This document shows positions 15,548 through 23,556 of a DNA stretch of 23,861 nt, piece after piece (the stretch's first letter is position 1; each line of letters starts with the position of its first letter). Source of the stretch: Anaerolineae bacterium (GTDB taxonomy: Bacteria; Chloroflexota; Anaerolineae; Anaerolineales; Villigracilaceae). The stretch is taken from positions 1-23,861 of the forward strand of contig JAFLCF010000050.1 in assembly GCA_017303735.1 (NCBI GenBank), in the 5' to 3' direction. The notes under the pieces were generated by a model. That model saw nothing but the letters and a program-made list of their open reading frames with translations, was not told where the DNA came from and did no database searches. The translations under genes and the position numbers were made by a program.

Positions 15548-15880
15548 ATGAAGACACCTGCCGGGCACGAGTGCCCGCATTTTTATGGCGACTACTTCCG
15601 CGGCAAGAACGTGGAAGAATGCCGCCTGCTTAAATCGCAGAACCAAACCTGGTCGCCTGATCTTTGCCGTACCTGCCCGGTACCAGCCATTGCACGCGCA
15701 AATTCATGCCAATCTATGAAATTGAATGTGCTTGTGGCGCGCCCGCTGACTGCCTTGTTCCAACGCCGGGTTCAGGTGCAGGCGTATTGCGAGAAATCCA
15801 AACAGAACGTCTCTGAACCGCAGGTGGGGTGTGGTGAATGCCGTGCCCTGCCTTTTAAGTTCGAGATAAAAGATGAATAA
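15548..15880 (+). CDS. Small Cys-rich protein of unknown function
   Basis: A 110-residue soluble protein that I do not recognise. It has eight cysteines (C9, C25, C40, C43, C54, C81, C95, C98), including CRTC and CGEC pairs. This pattern suits zinc or iron-sulfur binding, not secreted disulfides, since there is no signal peptide. It starts 3 bp after the efp stop without its own ribosome binding site, so it is co-transcribed and probably translationally coupled with efp. That hints at a link to translation, which is inference only. Confidence 0.75.
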   Translation: MKTPAGHECPHFYGDYFRGKNVEECRLLKSQNQTWSPDLCRTCPVPAIARANSCQSMKLNVLVARPLTALFQRRVQVQAYCEKSKQNVSEPQVGCGECRALPFKFEIKDE

Positions 15881-15887
15881 CCAAAAA

Positions 15888-15904
15888 AGACTCCGGGGGA
15901 GTCT
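15888..15904 (+). promoter_or_regulatory. Hairpin overlapping the ribosome binding site of the HAD-DinB gene
   Basis: AGACTCC (15888-15894) and GGAGTCT (15898-15904) form a perfect 7-bp stem with a GGG loop. The only purine-rich ribosome binding site of the next gene (GGGGGAG, 15895-15901) lies in its loop and right arm, so folding would hide it. It lacks a T run, so it is not a clear terminator. Confidence 0.45.
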
Positions 15905-15912
15905 CACATCCG

Positions 15913-17103
15913 ATGAAGCCCACCCTCTTACTTGACCTCGACGACACTCTGCTTAACACAAACCAGGAAGTTTTTATTCCCAAATACTTTCAGGCATTAT
16001 CCACCAGCTTCGCCTCCCATTTGGAACCTGCGGCTGTTGGGCGTGCGCTGTTGAGCAGCACAACGCTCATGAACCAGAGCGAAGATTTCTCGCGCACCTT
16101 GCGTGAGGTTTTCGAGAATAACTTCACACCGCAGTTGGGCATGGGCAGCGATGAATTCGATGGACATCTCGAAGAATTTTACAGTCGTGTCTTTCCTACC
16201 CTGCAAGGCATCACAACTCAGAACCCTTACGCCAGAGCTTTCGTGGATTGGGCTTTTTCACAGGGTTTCCGAATCCTTATCGCAACAGACCCGCTTTTGC
16301 CACGGGCGGCAACCTGGCATCGCGTGCGTTGGGCTGGTCTTGACCCTGAACAATTTGAGCTGATCTCTACTTTTGACGATTTTCATTTTACGAAGACTCA
16401 CGCCGCCTACTATGCCGAAGTGCTTGGACGTGCAGGCTGGCCCGAGGGACCCGTTCTTATGGTGGGGAATGATATGGAGCGCGACATCCTTCCGGCGAAA
16501 AAGCTTGGGCTGGCAACCTTTTTTGTGGAAGCAGAATCCGGCTCAACGTCTGGACCGGAGGCGGAGCCCCGCGGCATGTTGGCGGACCTTCGCCGATACC
16601 TTGAGTCCACCGATCTCACAACTCTGACTCCATCTTTTACAACGCGAGACTCCATTCTCGCGATCTTGCAATCTACCCCTGCCGTCATGGATGGGTTACT
16701 GCGTAAGTTGAGCTCTACTGACTGGAACTTGAAATTATCGTCTACCGAATGGACACTGACCGAATTGCTCTGCCATCTGCGTGATTCAGAACGCGAGATC
16801 CATCATATGCAGTTGGATTTATTTAATGGCAGTGACGATCCCTTTATTCCGCGACCCGATACCGGTGTATGGGCGAACCAACGCGATTACCTGAAAGAAG
16901 ACGGACAGACCGCCTTGCAGGAATTTATTAAAGCCCGGCTTGCTACACTTGAAATATTAAAAACGGTGCCCGAAGATACCTGGGAGCGGAAAGCCCGTCA
17001 TGCAATTTTTGGTCCCACCAATTATCGTGAGGTGGCTGGTTTTATGGCAGATCATGATCGCTTGCATATCCAGCAGGTTTGGTCTCTACTAAAAAGATTC
17101 TAA
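15913..17103 (+). CDS. HAD-family hydrolase fused to a DinB-like domain
   Basis: A 396-residue soluble two-domain protein. Residues 1 to about 230 are a HAD phosphatase-like domain: motif I DLDDT (D8, D10), motif II in ILIATDP, a lysine in FHFTKTHAAYY, and motif IV VGNDMERD (D187, D191). Residues about 243-396 are a DinB/DUF664-like four-helix domain with a probable metal triad H288 (CHLRDSE), H381 and H385 (HDRLH). HAD members often hydrolyse phosphate esters; DinB-like proteins are metal-binding and some are thiol-dependent transferases. I know of no established role for this pairing. It lies 32 bp after the Cys-rich gene and ends before a strong terminator, so efp, the Cys-rich gene and this one may form one unit. 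Confidence 0.87.
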   Translation: MKPTLLLDLDDTLLNTNQEVFIPKYFQALSTSFASHLEPAAVGRALLSSTTLMNQSEDFSRTLREVFENNFTPQLGMGSDEFDGHLEEFYSRVFPTLQGITTQNPYARAFVDWAFSQGFRILIATDPLLPRAATWHRVRWAGLDPEQFELISTFDDFHFTKTHAAYYAEVLGRAGWPEGPVLMVGNDMERDILPAKKLGLATFFVEAESGSTSGPEAEPRGMLADLRRYLESTDLTTLTPSFTTRDSILAILQSTPAVMDGLLRKLSSTDWNLKLSSTEWTLTELLCHLRDSEREIHHMQLDLFNGSDDPFIPRPDTGVWANQRDYLKEDGQTALQEFIKARLATLEILKTVPEDTWERKARHAIFGPTNYREVAGFMADHDRLHIQQVWSLLKRF

Positions 17104-17141
17104 TATCTCTGCGTGTCCAAACCTTATATTTTGTGTTAATT

Positions 17142-17169
17142 AGGACAAGTTCGCTTGTCCTGTTTTTTT
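17142..17169 (+). terminator. Terminator after the HAD-DinB gene
   Basis: A perfect 8-bp stem AGGACAAG/CTTGTCCT closed by a stable TTCG tetraloop, followed by G and seven T. Confidence 0.93.
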
Positions 17170-17198
17170 AGTATTTCACCTTAAGGAGTACATGTTCG

Positions 17199-18437
17199 AT
17201 GAGAAAACGAGTGGTTGTTACAGGGTTGGGGTGCATCAGCCCTGTGGGAAACAATGTAAAAGATACGTGGGAAGCCCTGTTGGCTGGGAAATCTGGCGCG
17301 GCTCCCATTACAGCGTTTGATGCCAGTGGGCACAAAACGAAATTCGCAGCGGAGGTAAAAGGTTTTGACGCCGTAGCCATGTTCGGCACGCGTGAGGCGC
17401 GTAAGATGGATCGCTTTACCCATTTTGCCACAGCGGCTGCCATCGAAGCGCTTGAACACTCTGGCTTGACCATCACCGATGAGAATCGTGATCGGGTGGG
17501 CATCTTGATCGGTTCGGGCATTGGCGGCGTGATCACGATCATTGAACAATATGAAGCCATGCGAGAACGCGGACCCGACCGTGTTAGCCCGTTTCTCATC
17601 CCAATGATGATCTCCGATAGTGCGGCGGGGAATCTTGCCATCCGCATCGGCGCGCGTGGACCCAACATGGCACTGGCAACTGCATGTGCCTCTGGTACGA
17701 ATGCCTTGGGCGAAGCCGCAGAAATGATCCGGCGCGGCGCGGCAGATGTGATGGTGGCTGGCGCGTCGGAAGCTGGGATTGCCGCGCTGACGATGGCAGG
17801 TATGAATGTGATGACAGCCCTCTCTACTCGTAATGACGAGCCGGAGCGAGCTTCGCGCCCCTTTGATAAGAACCGCGATGGATTCCTGATGGGGGAGGGT
17901 GCAGGTGTTTTGATCCTCGAATCACTCGAATATGCTCAGGCACGCGGTGCAAATATTTTGTGTGAGTTCACCGGCTATGGCACTTCAGACGATGCGCATC
18001 ATATTTCTGCTCCGGCAGAGAACGGCGCGGGAGCGGCAATCTCCATGAGCCTCGCAATGAAGGATGCCGGGTTTGGTTTGGCTGATATTCATTATATTAA
18101 TGCTCACGGCACATCGACACAGTTAAACGATAAAAGTGAGACGGCAGCCATCAAGACCGTTTTCGGTGAGCAGGCATACAAGATTCCGGTTTCATCCACC
18201 AAGTCTATGACCGGGCATTTGCTAGGTGCTTCGGGTGCGTTGGAAGGCGTCGTTTGTGCATTGACGATCATGAATGGCATTGTGCCAGCCACCATCAATT
18301 ATGAAACTCCCGATCCTGTTTGTGATCTGGACTATGTGCCGAATCAACCTCGCAAACTCAATGTAGGAAATGTCATGTCGAATTCCTTCGGGTTTGGCGG
18401 ACACAACGCGACTTTAATCCTCAGCCGTTTTCAATAA
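17199..18437 (+). CDS. fabF: Beta-ketoacyl-ACP synthase II
   Basis: A 412-residue cytoplasmic condensing enzyme (EC 2.3.1.179) that extends acyl-ACP with malonyl-ACP in type II fatty-acid synthesis. The catalytic triad is C163 (TACASG), H303 (NAHGTST) and H340 (SMTGHLLG), identical in number to E. coli FabF, and the length equals the family norm. The start at 17199 has AAGGAG 10 bp upstream; ATG at 17192 is out of frame. fabH follows after 9 bp. The gene has its own terminator-isolated start, so a promoter probably lies between 17100 and 17180, but no clear hexamers are seen. Confidence 0.97.
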   Translation: MRKRVVVTGLGCISPVGNNVKDTWEALLAGKSGAAPITAFDASGHKTKFAAEVKGFDAVAMFGTREARKMDRFTHFATAAAIEALEHSGLTITDENRDRVGILIGSGIGGVITIIEQYEAMRERGPDRVSPFLIPMMISDSAAGNLAIRIGARGPNMALATACASGTNALGEAAEMIRRGAADVMVAGASEAGIAALTMAGMNVMTALSTRNDEPERASRPFDKNRDGFLMGEGAGVLILESLEYAQARGANILCEFTGYGTSDDAHHISAPAENGAGAAISMSLAMKDAGFGLADIHYINAHGTSTQLNDKSETAAIKTVFGEQAYKIPVSSTKSMTGHLLGASGALEGVVCALTIMNGIVPATINYETPDPVCDLDYVPNQPRKLNVGNVMSNSFGFGGHNATLILSRFQ

Positions 18438-18446
18438 GGAGAAAGA

Positions 18447-19550
18447 ATGCCATACGCGCATATCACAGGCTGGGGCGTCAGCGTCCCTGAACCTGTCTTG
18501 ACCAATGACGACATCGCCAAAATGGTGGAAACGAGTGATGAATGGATTCGTGACCGCACAGGTATACGAGAACGCCACATCGCGCGAGAAGACCAATTTA
18601 CCTCCACCCTGGCAGTTGACTGTGCCATCAAAGCCTTGCAAGTGGCGAATCTGGCTCCAACTGAGATCGATCTCATCATCGTTGCTTCATCATCGCCTGA
18701 ATATATTTTTCCGGCTACAGCCTGTATCGTACAAGATCAGATCGGCGCGACCAAAGCAGGAGCCTTTGACCTGCTTGCCGCCTGCTCTGGTTTTATTTAT
18801 GCAACCAATATGGCAGCACAGGCAATTCGCAGCGGGTCGATCAAGAATGCCCTCGTGATCGGTTCAGAAACCCTCTCACGTTTTGTGAATTGGAAAGACC
18901 GTAACACCTGTATTTTATTTGGGGATGGCGCAGGTGCATTTGTTTTGCAGGCGAGTGACAAACCTGGAGGCGTCCTTTCTGCCGTGATGCATTCAGACGG
19001 TTCTGGCGCAGACACTCTGACCCTACCCGGCGGTGGGGCGCGGTATCCGGCTACCGAGTCGACCGTTCATGAAGGCAAACATTTTATTCAAATGGACGGT
19101 AAGGCAGTCTTTCGCTTTGCTACGCGTGTAATGGGCAGCGCCACCAAAGAAGCCCTTGATCTTGCTGGCTTAACCACTGCAAATGTTGATTGGATCATTC
19201 CTCATCAGGCGAACTTCCGCATCATCGAAACTGCTGCGAAATATCTCAAAATGCCAATGGATAAATTCATCATCAACGTCGACCGCTATGGGAACACTTC
19301 GACCGCATCCATTCCGATTGCAGCAGTTGAAGCAGTTGAAAAAGGCAAGCTAAAAAGTGGCAACAAGGTGGTCTTCGTTGGCTTTGGGGCAGGGCTTACT
19401 TGGGGTGCATTAGTCGCCGAATGGACGGGTCCCATCCCCGCTAAGAAACAGGTACATCCCGAGCAGTACCGCCTGTTTGCCCGCCTACGCTCTCTCTTGC
19501 GCCGCGGCTTACGCTTTATCGAAGGCATTTTCTCCCGCCGTGAACTCTAA
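18447..19550 (+). CDS. fabH: Beta-ketoacyl-ACP synthase III with a basic C-terminal tail
   Basis: A 367-residue initiating condensing enzyme (EC 2.3.1.180) joining an acyl-CoA primer to malonyl-ACP. The triad is C113 (LAACSGF), H253 (PHQANFR) and N283 (GNTSTAS); TSDEWIRDRTGIRERH near the N-terminus is diagnostic. E. coli FabH has 317 residues and ends close to the FGAGLTWG motif. Here about 41 residues follow W326, with 8 Arg and 2 Lys (for example LFARLRSLLRRGLRFIEGIF) and an amphipathic pattern that suggests membrane or partner binding. It is co-transcribed with fabF (9-bp gap, GGAG ribosome binding site). Confidence 0.96.
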   Translation: MPYAHITGWGVSVPEPVLTNDDIAKMVETSDEWIRDRTGIRERHIAREDQFTSTLAVDCAIKALQVANLAPTEIDLIIVASSSPEYIFPATACIVQDQIGATKAGAFDLLAACSGFIYATNMAAQAIRSGSIKNALVIGSETLSRFVNWKDRNTCILFGDGAGAFVLQASDKPGGVLSAVMHSDGSGADTLTLPGGGARYPATESTVHEGKHFIQMDGKAVFRFATRVMGSATKEALDLAGLTTANVDWIIPHQANFRIIETAAKYLKMPMDKFIINVDRYGNTSTASIPIAAVEAVEKGKLKSGNKVVFVGFGAGLTWGALVAEWTGPIPAKKQVHPEQYRLFARLRSLLRRGLRFIEGIFSRREL

Positions 19551-19602
19551 CTGCTTATTAACGTCATTTGTGGTACGATAATTACTACGTGTCGCATAAT
19601 TT

Positions 19603-19631
19603 AGTAAACAGAAATTTTGGCAAAGTTTACT
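19603..19631. promoter_or_regulatory. Inverted repeat upstream of tatA
   Basis: AGTAAAC (19603-19609) and GTTTACT (19625-19631) are perfect 7-base inverted arms 15 bases apart, within the 121-bp gap before tatA. A possible -10 (GATAAT, 19577-19582) lies just upstream. It could be an operator or a leader hairpin. Confidence 0.35.
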
Positions 19632-19671
19632 TGTTTTATGAGACGAGCGATAAAAAGCAAAGGAGTGTAAA

Positions 19672-19860
19672 ATGCCAATTCGATTTGGACCGCTTGAACT
19701 AACAATTCTTCTGATTATCGTCGTCCTGTTGTTTGGACCAGGACGTATCGGTAAAGTAGCAGGCGAGATCGGTAAGAGCATCAAATCCTTCCGTGATGGG
19801 CTGGGCGGCAAGGACGAGGAAGCCGACAAGGCAACCACCGATACCGAAGAAAAGAAATAA
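19672..19860 (+). CDS. tatA: Sec-independent translocase protein TatA
   Basis: A 62-residue TatA/E-type protein that oligomerises to let folded twin-arginine proteins cross the membrane. It has one N-terminal helix (about 8-21, LELTILLIIVVLLFG), the hinge FGPGRIG, an amphipathic helix (KVAGEIGKSIKSFRDGL) and a short charged tail rich in Asp/Glu/Lys. The length is typical for TatA. tatC is not in the window. It has an AAAGGAG ribosome binding site and is closed by a terminator starting at its stop codon, so it is probably a single-gene unit. Confidence 0.95.
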   Translation: MPIRFGPLELTILLIIVVLLFGPGRIGKVAGEIGKSIKSFRDGLGGKDEEADKATTDTEEKK

Positions 19861-19897
19861 CAAAAAAACAGACCGTGAAACGGTCTGTTTTTTTGTT
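19859..19897. terminator. Bidirectional terminator between tatA and the truncated YyaL-like gene
   Basis: Perfect 18-bp arms (19859-19876 and 19880-19897) around a GAA loop, with a CAGACCGT/ACGGTCTG core and A/T runs on the flanks. It serves two convergent genes ending at 19860 and 19913. Confidence 0.95.
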
Positions 19898-19912
19898 ATG
19901 CTTATCAGCTGC

Positions 19913-21217
19913 TTATGTGTTTAGTAGTTCCCCAAGAGTTTCAATATCAGTGGTTGGTTGTTTGCAAACAAAACCTTCGCAAACATAAACGGTTGCCTTG
20001 CCATTTAGCATGCCTCGCTCATTCAGCAAGGCGGGGGCATGCTCATTTATAGGGAGAGACGAAGCAGCCACTACTACATTCGGATGATATTCTACCCGAA
20101 TAGCCTTGAGCATTTTTTGGAAGCTCCCATCTCCCGCTTCGCCGATCACCGCCACTTGTTTCAACGTCCCCGAGGCGAGTTGCGCCGCCGACAGCCATCT
20201 CCCAAAGCCAAGCGGATAGCGTAAAGCGAATTTTGTTACTAAGCTGAGAGCCTTTTCAGCCAGATCGCGATAGTTGCTTTTCTCTGAATATGCCGAAAGT
20301 TTGATGAGCGCTTCACATGCGAGGGCATTGCCAGATGGTGTGGCATTATCCTGCACATCTTTTGGGCGGATCAATAACGGTTCACCGTCATTCGGGGTGT
20401 CGAAGAAGCCGCCAGCAGAGTCGCTGAATTTTTCGATCATTTCATCGGCAAGCTCCTGAGCAACATTGAACCACTTTGAGTTGAAGTCAGTCTGATATAG
20501 CTCGATCAGACCAAGAATTAATGCTGCATAGTCTTCAAGGAAAACTTCGTTCGTGGTGTTGCCGTCTCGCCAAGAGCGATGTAGCTTTCCATTTGTGCGC
20601 AGATTTGTGAGTAAAAACTCTGCGTTGCGTTTTGCCAGATCACCATACTTGGCTGCTTGTGGGCTTACATCTTCGAGGACTCTGGCAGCTTCGGCAACGG
20701 CAGCCAGCATCAAGCCGTTCCATGCCGTCAGAACTTTGTCATCTGTGCCCGGGCGGATGCGTTTCGCACGGGTAGCGTAAAGTTTGGAGTGAGAGTCGGC
20801 TAGTTTCGCTGGAACAGCCTCAATGTTAAGTCCGAAGCGAGTGGCGAGGCTGGCATCATCCATGGAACGTTGTAGGATTGTTTTACCTTCCCAGTTCCCT
20901 TTGCTGGTAACGCCATACGCCGCTTCAAAAAGATCAGAATCATGTTGGAGTACGGTGCGAATTTCATCCAAAGACCAGACGTAAAATTTGCCTTCTTCAC
21001 CTTCTGAGTCTGCATCGAGAGATGAATAGAAGCCGCCTTGCTCATGAGTCATTTCCTTTTCAACGAAAGCCAGAGTTTCTTCGACGATGCGTTTGTAGAA
21101 TGGGTCGCGTGTGACTTGCCACGCATGCAAATAAACGCGGATCAACTGGGCATTGTCGTAAAGCATTTTCTCGTAATGGTGTACCCAATCGTACAAACGG
21201 AGTTGTGTTTTCAGCAC
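19913..21217 (-). CDS. N-terminally truncated DUF255/YyaL-like paralogue (probable remnant)
   Basis: An intact 434-codon frame that matches residues from about 258 to the end of the complete neighbour at 21252. It includes HHYEKMLYDNAQL, the identical [23 protein letters not shown], and [20 protein letters not shown]. The thioredoxin-like domain with the CxxC motif and the beginning of the alpha/alpha-barrel are absent. The frame opens with GTG and shows no ribosome binding site; no in-frame ATG lies before it. Only 34 bp separate it from the upstream stop. By eye the two copies are roughly 55-60% identical, so the duplication is old while the reading frame is still free of stops. It may be a decaying copy or a barrel-only protein translated by coupling. 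Confidence 0.72.
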   Translation of the reverse strand: MLKTQLRLYDWVHHYEKMLYDNAQLIRVYLHAWQVTRDPFYKRIVEETLAFVEKEMTHEQGGFYSSLDADSEGEEGKFYVWSLDEIRTVLQHDSDLFEAAYGVTSKGNWEGKTILQRSMDDASLATRFGLNIEAVPAKLADSHSKLYATRAKRIRPGTDDKVLTAWNGLMLAAVAEAARVLEDVSPQAAKYGDLAKRNAEFLLTNLRTNGKLHRSWRDGNTTNEVFLEDYAALILGLIELYQTDFNSKWFNVAQELADEMIEKFSDSAGGFFDTPNDGEPLLIRPKDVQDNATPSGNALACEALIKLSAYSEKSNYRDLAEKALSLVTKFALRYPLGFGRWLSAAQLASGTLKQVAVIGEAGDGSFQKMLKAIRVEYHPNVVVAASSLPINEHAPALLNERGMLNGKATVYVCEGFVCKQPTTDIETLGELLNT

Positions 21218-21251
21218 GGTTATCAGTCGGTAGTTATGGTCTGATGGCTCA

Positions 21252-23306
21252 CTAAGGATTTGATGTACCCGCTAGCTGGGACTCCATCTCAGTTGGTGAA
21301 TTGACTGGCTGTAAACAAACAAATCCTTGGCATACATATGCTGTTGGAAGATCCTTCAATAAAGGTCGATCCTTCAGCAAGGCTGGTGCATCCGGCTCCG
21401 GCGGGTAAGCGGAAATCGCTGTTACCTGTCGGGGCCGGAATGTTTTCCAGAGGGTGTTCAACAATTCTTTTGTTTCGGTACGTTGTGAGTCACCGATAAT
21501 TGCCACCTCACGAGTCGGACCGACAGCAAAGTCTGCCGCGCACAGCCACTGGGCGAAAGCCGTTGGATAGAGTAACATGACTCCATATACTGAGGAAAGC
21601 ATCTCCTCGGCAAGATCACGCCATTCGGTTCGATCTCCATACGCTGTCAATTCGAGCAGAGCAGTAGCGGCGAGCGCATTCCCGGACGGAGTGGCATTAT
21701 CTTGAATATCTTTCGGTCGTATAAGAAGGGTTTCATGGTCATCGCGGGTATCGAAAAAACCTCCGTTGGGATCAACGAAGTGTGCCACCATTTCATCGGC
21801 GAGTTTCAAAGCCGAAAGATACCATTCCTTATTCGGATCGGATTGATATAACGCCAAAAGCGCCAAGATCAAACCGGCATAATCCTCCAGGTAGGCATTG
21901 TGCTTTGCCTGTCCGTCCCGCCAGGATCGGTGTAGCCGATTATTCACGTAAAGATTATTCAATAAGAAACGTGCATTCCGAATGGCAACTTGAAGATAAT
22001 CCTGTCTATTCAGATAACGTCCAGCCTCTGCGAAGGTTTTGAGCATAAGGGAATTCCACATCACAAGCACTTTGTCATCGGTGGCGGGGCGGATGCGTGA
22101 ACTTCTTACCTCCAAAAGCTTTGCATGGCACTTTGATAATTTTTGTTGAAGTTCTGCATGATCTAATTTGAAACGGGCTGCCAGAGTGGAATCATCGAGA
22201 GCACGTTGCAGGATCGTTTTGCCTTCCCAGTTGCCTGATGGGGTAATACCATACACAGCTTTGAAAAAGTCGAAATCAGAACCGAGTACTCCCTCCAGCT
22301 CGTCTTCTGTCCAGACATAGAATTTTCCTTCTTCGCCCTCCGAGTCGGCATCCAAGCTGCTGAAAAATCCACCTTCTGAATGGGTTAATTCGCGCAGGAC
22401 AAAATCCAGCGTCTCCTCGCAAATCCTGCGATAGTCGGTGTTGCGAGTGACCAAATACCCGTGCAGATATGCCAAGGGTAATTGGGCATTATCATATGTC
22501 ATTTTTTCAAAGTGAGGTGTTCTCCAAAAATTATCGACACTGTAGCGGGAAAAACCGCCGCCGACAACATCATACATCCCGCCACGTGACATGGCGCTCA
22601 ATGCATGGGTGACAGCCTTTATTATTTGTTCACGTTGAGTTGTATCAGTGGTTGCCCGGCGTAAAAGAAATTCGATGGTGATGGGTTGCGGAAACTTTGG
22701 CGCCGAGCCCCAACCTCCATATCCCCAATCGTAGGAATCAAGCAGGTTCTTTATGGCTGCTTCGAGAGCTTCTGTTGTTATTTCATTTCTATTCTCCGGC
22801 TTGTTTATGGGTGGACGAATATGTTCGAGTACTTGATTTCCAATTCGATCCACTTCTTGAACATCTTCACGCCATGCCTTGGCGATGCTTGACAATACTT
22901 CTTTAAATGAAGGCATGTTGTAGCGTCGAACGGGTGGGAAGTATGTGCCGGCGTAAAACGGACGTAAATCAGGAGTTAGGAAGACAGACATGGGCCAGCC
23001 ACCAGAGCCGGTCATGGCAACGGTAGCTTGCATATATATACCGTCTACATCTGGACGTTCTTCTCTATCCACCTTTATACTGATAAATTCTTGATTCATC
23101 AGCGAAGCAGTTTCAGGATCTTCGAAACTTTCCTCCCTCATGCGATGACACCAGTGACAGGCAGCATAGCCGATACTAAGGAAAATGGGCTTCTTTTCAA
23201 CTTTGGCTTTGCTCAGTGCTTCTTCACCCCAAGGATACCATTCCACAGGATTGTTTGCGTGTTGAAGAAGGTAGGAAGAGTTTTCCGAGACAAGATGGTT
23301 AGGCAT
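21252..23306 (-). CDS. Thioredoxin-domain DUF255 protein (YyaL / SSP411-like)
   Basis: A 684-residue protein of the YyaL/spermatogenesis-associated 20 family. Residues 1 to about 165 are a thioredoxin-like fold with CHWCH (C50, C53), followed by [15 protein letters not shown] and [11 protein letters not shown]. The rest is a six-hairpin (alpha/alpha) barrel related to N-acylglucosamine 2-epimerases: [20 protein letters not shown] (265-269), [24 protein letters not shown]. The reaction is not established for the family; a redox-linked or carbohydrate role is suggested by the folds. The ATG at 23306 has AGAGG six bases upstream, whereas the in-frame TTG at 23312 would leave no spacing. A truncated paralogue follows 34 bp downstream. 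Confidence 0.93.
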   Translation of the reverse strand: MPNHLVSENSSYLLQHANNPVEWYPWGEEALSKAKVEKKPIFLSIGYAACHWCHRMREESFEDPETASLMNQEFISIKVDREERPDVDGIYMQATVAMTGSGGWPMSVFLTPDLRPFYAGTYFPPVRRYNMPSFKEVLSSIAKAWREDVQEVDRIGNQVLEHIRPPINKPENRNEITTEALEAAIKNLLDSYDWGYGGWGSAPKFPQPITIEFLLRRATTDTTQREQIIKAVTHALSAMSRGGMYDVVGGGFSRYSVDNFWRTPHFEKMTYDNAQLPLAYLHGYLVTRNTDYRRICEETLDFVLRELTHSEGGFFSSLDADSEGEEGKFYVWTEDELEGVLGSDFDFFKAVYGITPSGNWEGKTILQRALDDSTLAARFKLDHAELQQKLSKCHAKLLEVRSSRIRPATDDKVLVMWNSLMLKTFAEAGRYLNRQDYLQVAIRNARFLLNNLYVNNRLHRSWRDGQAKHNAYLEDYAGLILALLALYQSDPNKEWYLSALKLADEMVAHFVDPNGGFFDTRDDHETLLIRPKDIQDNATPSGNALAATALLELTAYGDRTEWRDLAEEMLSSVYGVMLLYPTAFAQWLCAADFAVGPTREVAIIGDSQRTETKELLNTLWKTFRPRQVTAISAYPPEPDAPALLKDRPLLKDLPTAYVCQGFVCLQPVNSPTEMESQLAGTSNP

Positions 23307-23346
23307 AGGCAACCTCTATAGTAGACTCAATGTGAACCTGTAGAGG

Positions 23347-23352
23347 ATTATA
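23347..23352 (-). promoter_or_regulatory. -10 box of the YyaL-like gene
   Basis: Minus-strand TATAAT lies 40 bp before the ATG at 23306, giving a leader of about 30 bases. The -35 region is weak. Confidence 0.45.
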
Positions 23353-23396
23353 GCCCATGCGAATAGGAGGTAACTGAAAAATTTTAAGGAGGGTTT

Positions 23397-23498
23397 ATGT
23401 TTGGGTTTATTGTATACGAATGTTTATACCCGCATACCAGATATGTACCCTGTGGGACAGATCCACTTGCGGTTGTGAGAATGCCTTGCCACTTCTAA
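23397..23498 (+). CDS. Possible 33-residue small ORF with a strong ribosome binding site
   Basis: ATG at 23397 follows AAGGAGGG (23386-23393), the strongest Shine-Dalgarno match in the window, though spacing is short (about 4 bases after AGGAGG). The 33 residues begin MFGFIVYECLYP and contain three Cys. I recognise no family, and there is no clear promoter. It could be a small peptide, a relic start of a lost gene, or chance. Confidence 0.25.
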   Translation: MFGFIVYECLYPHTRYVPCGTDPLAVVRMPCHF

Positions 23499-23556
23499 AA
23501 AATGATCTTGATGTTAATGATGCATAGGTGTTTCAAGAATGTCGCTAAGTTTGAAT

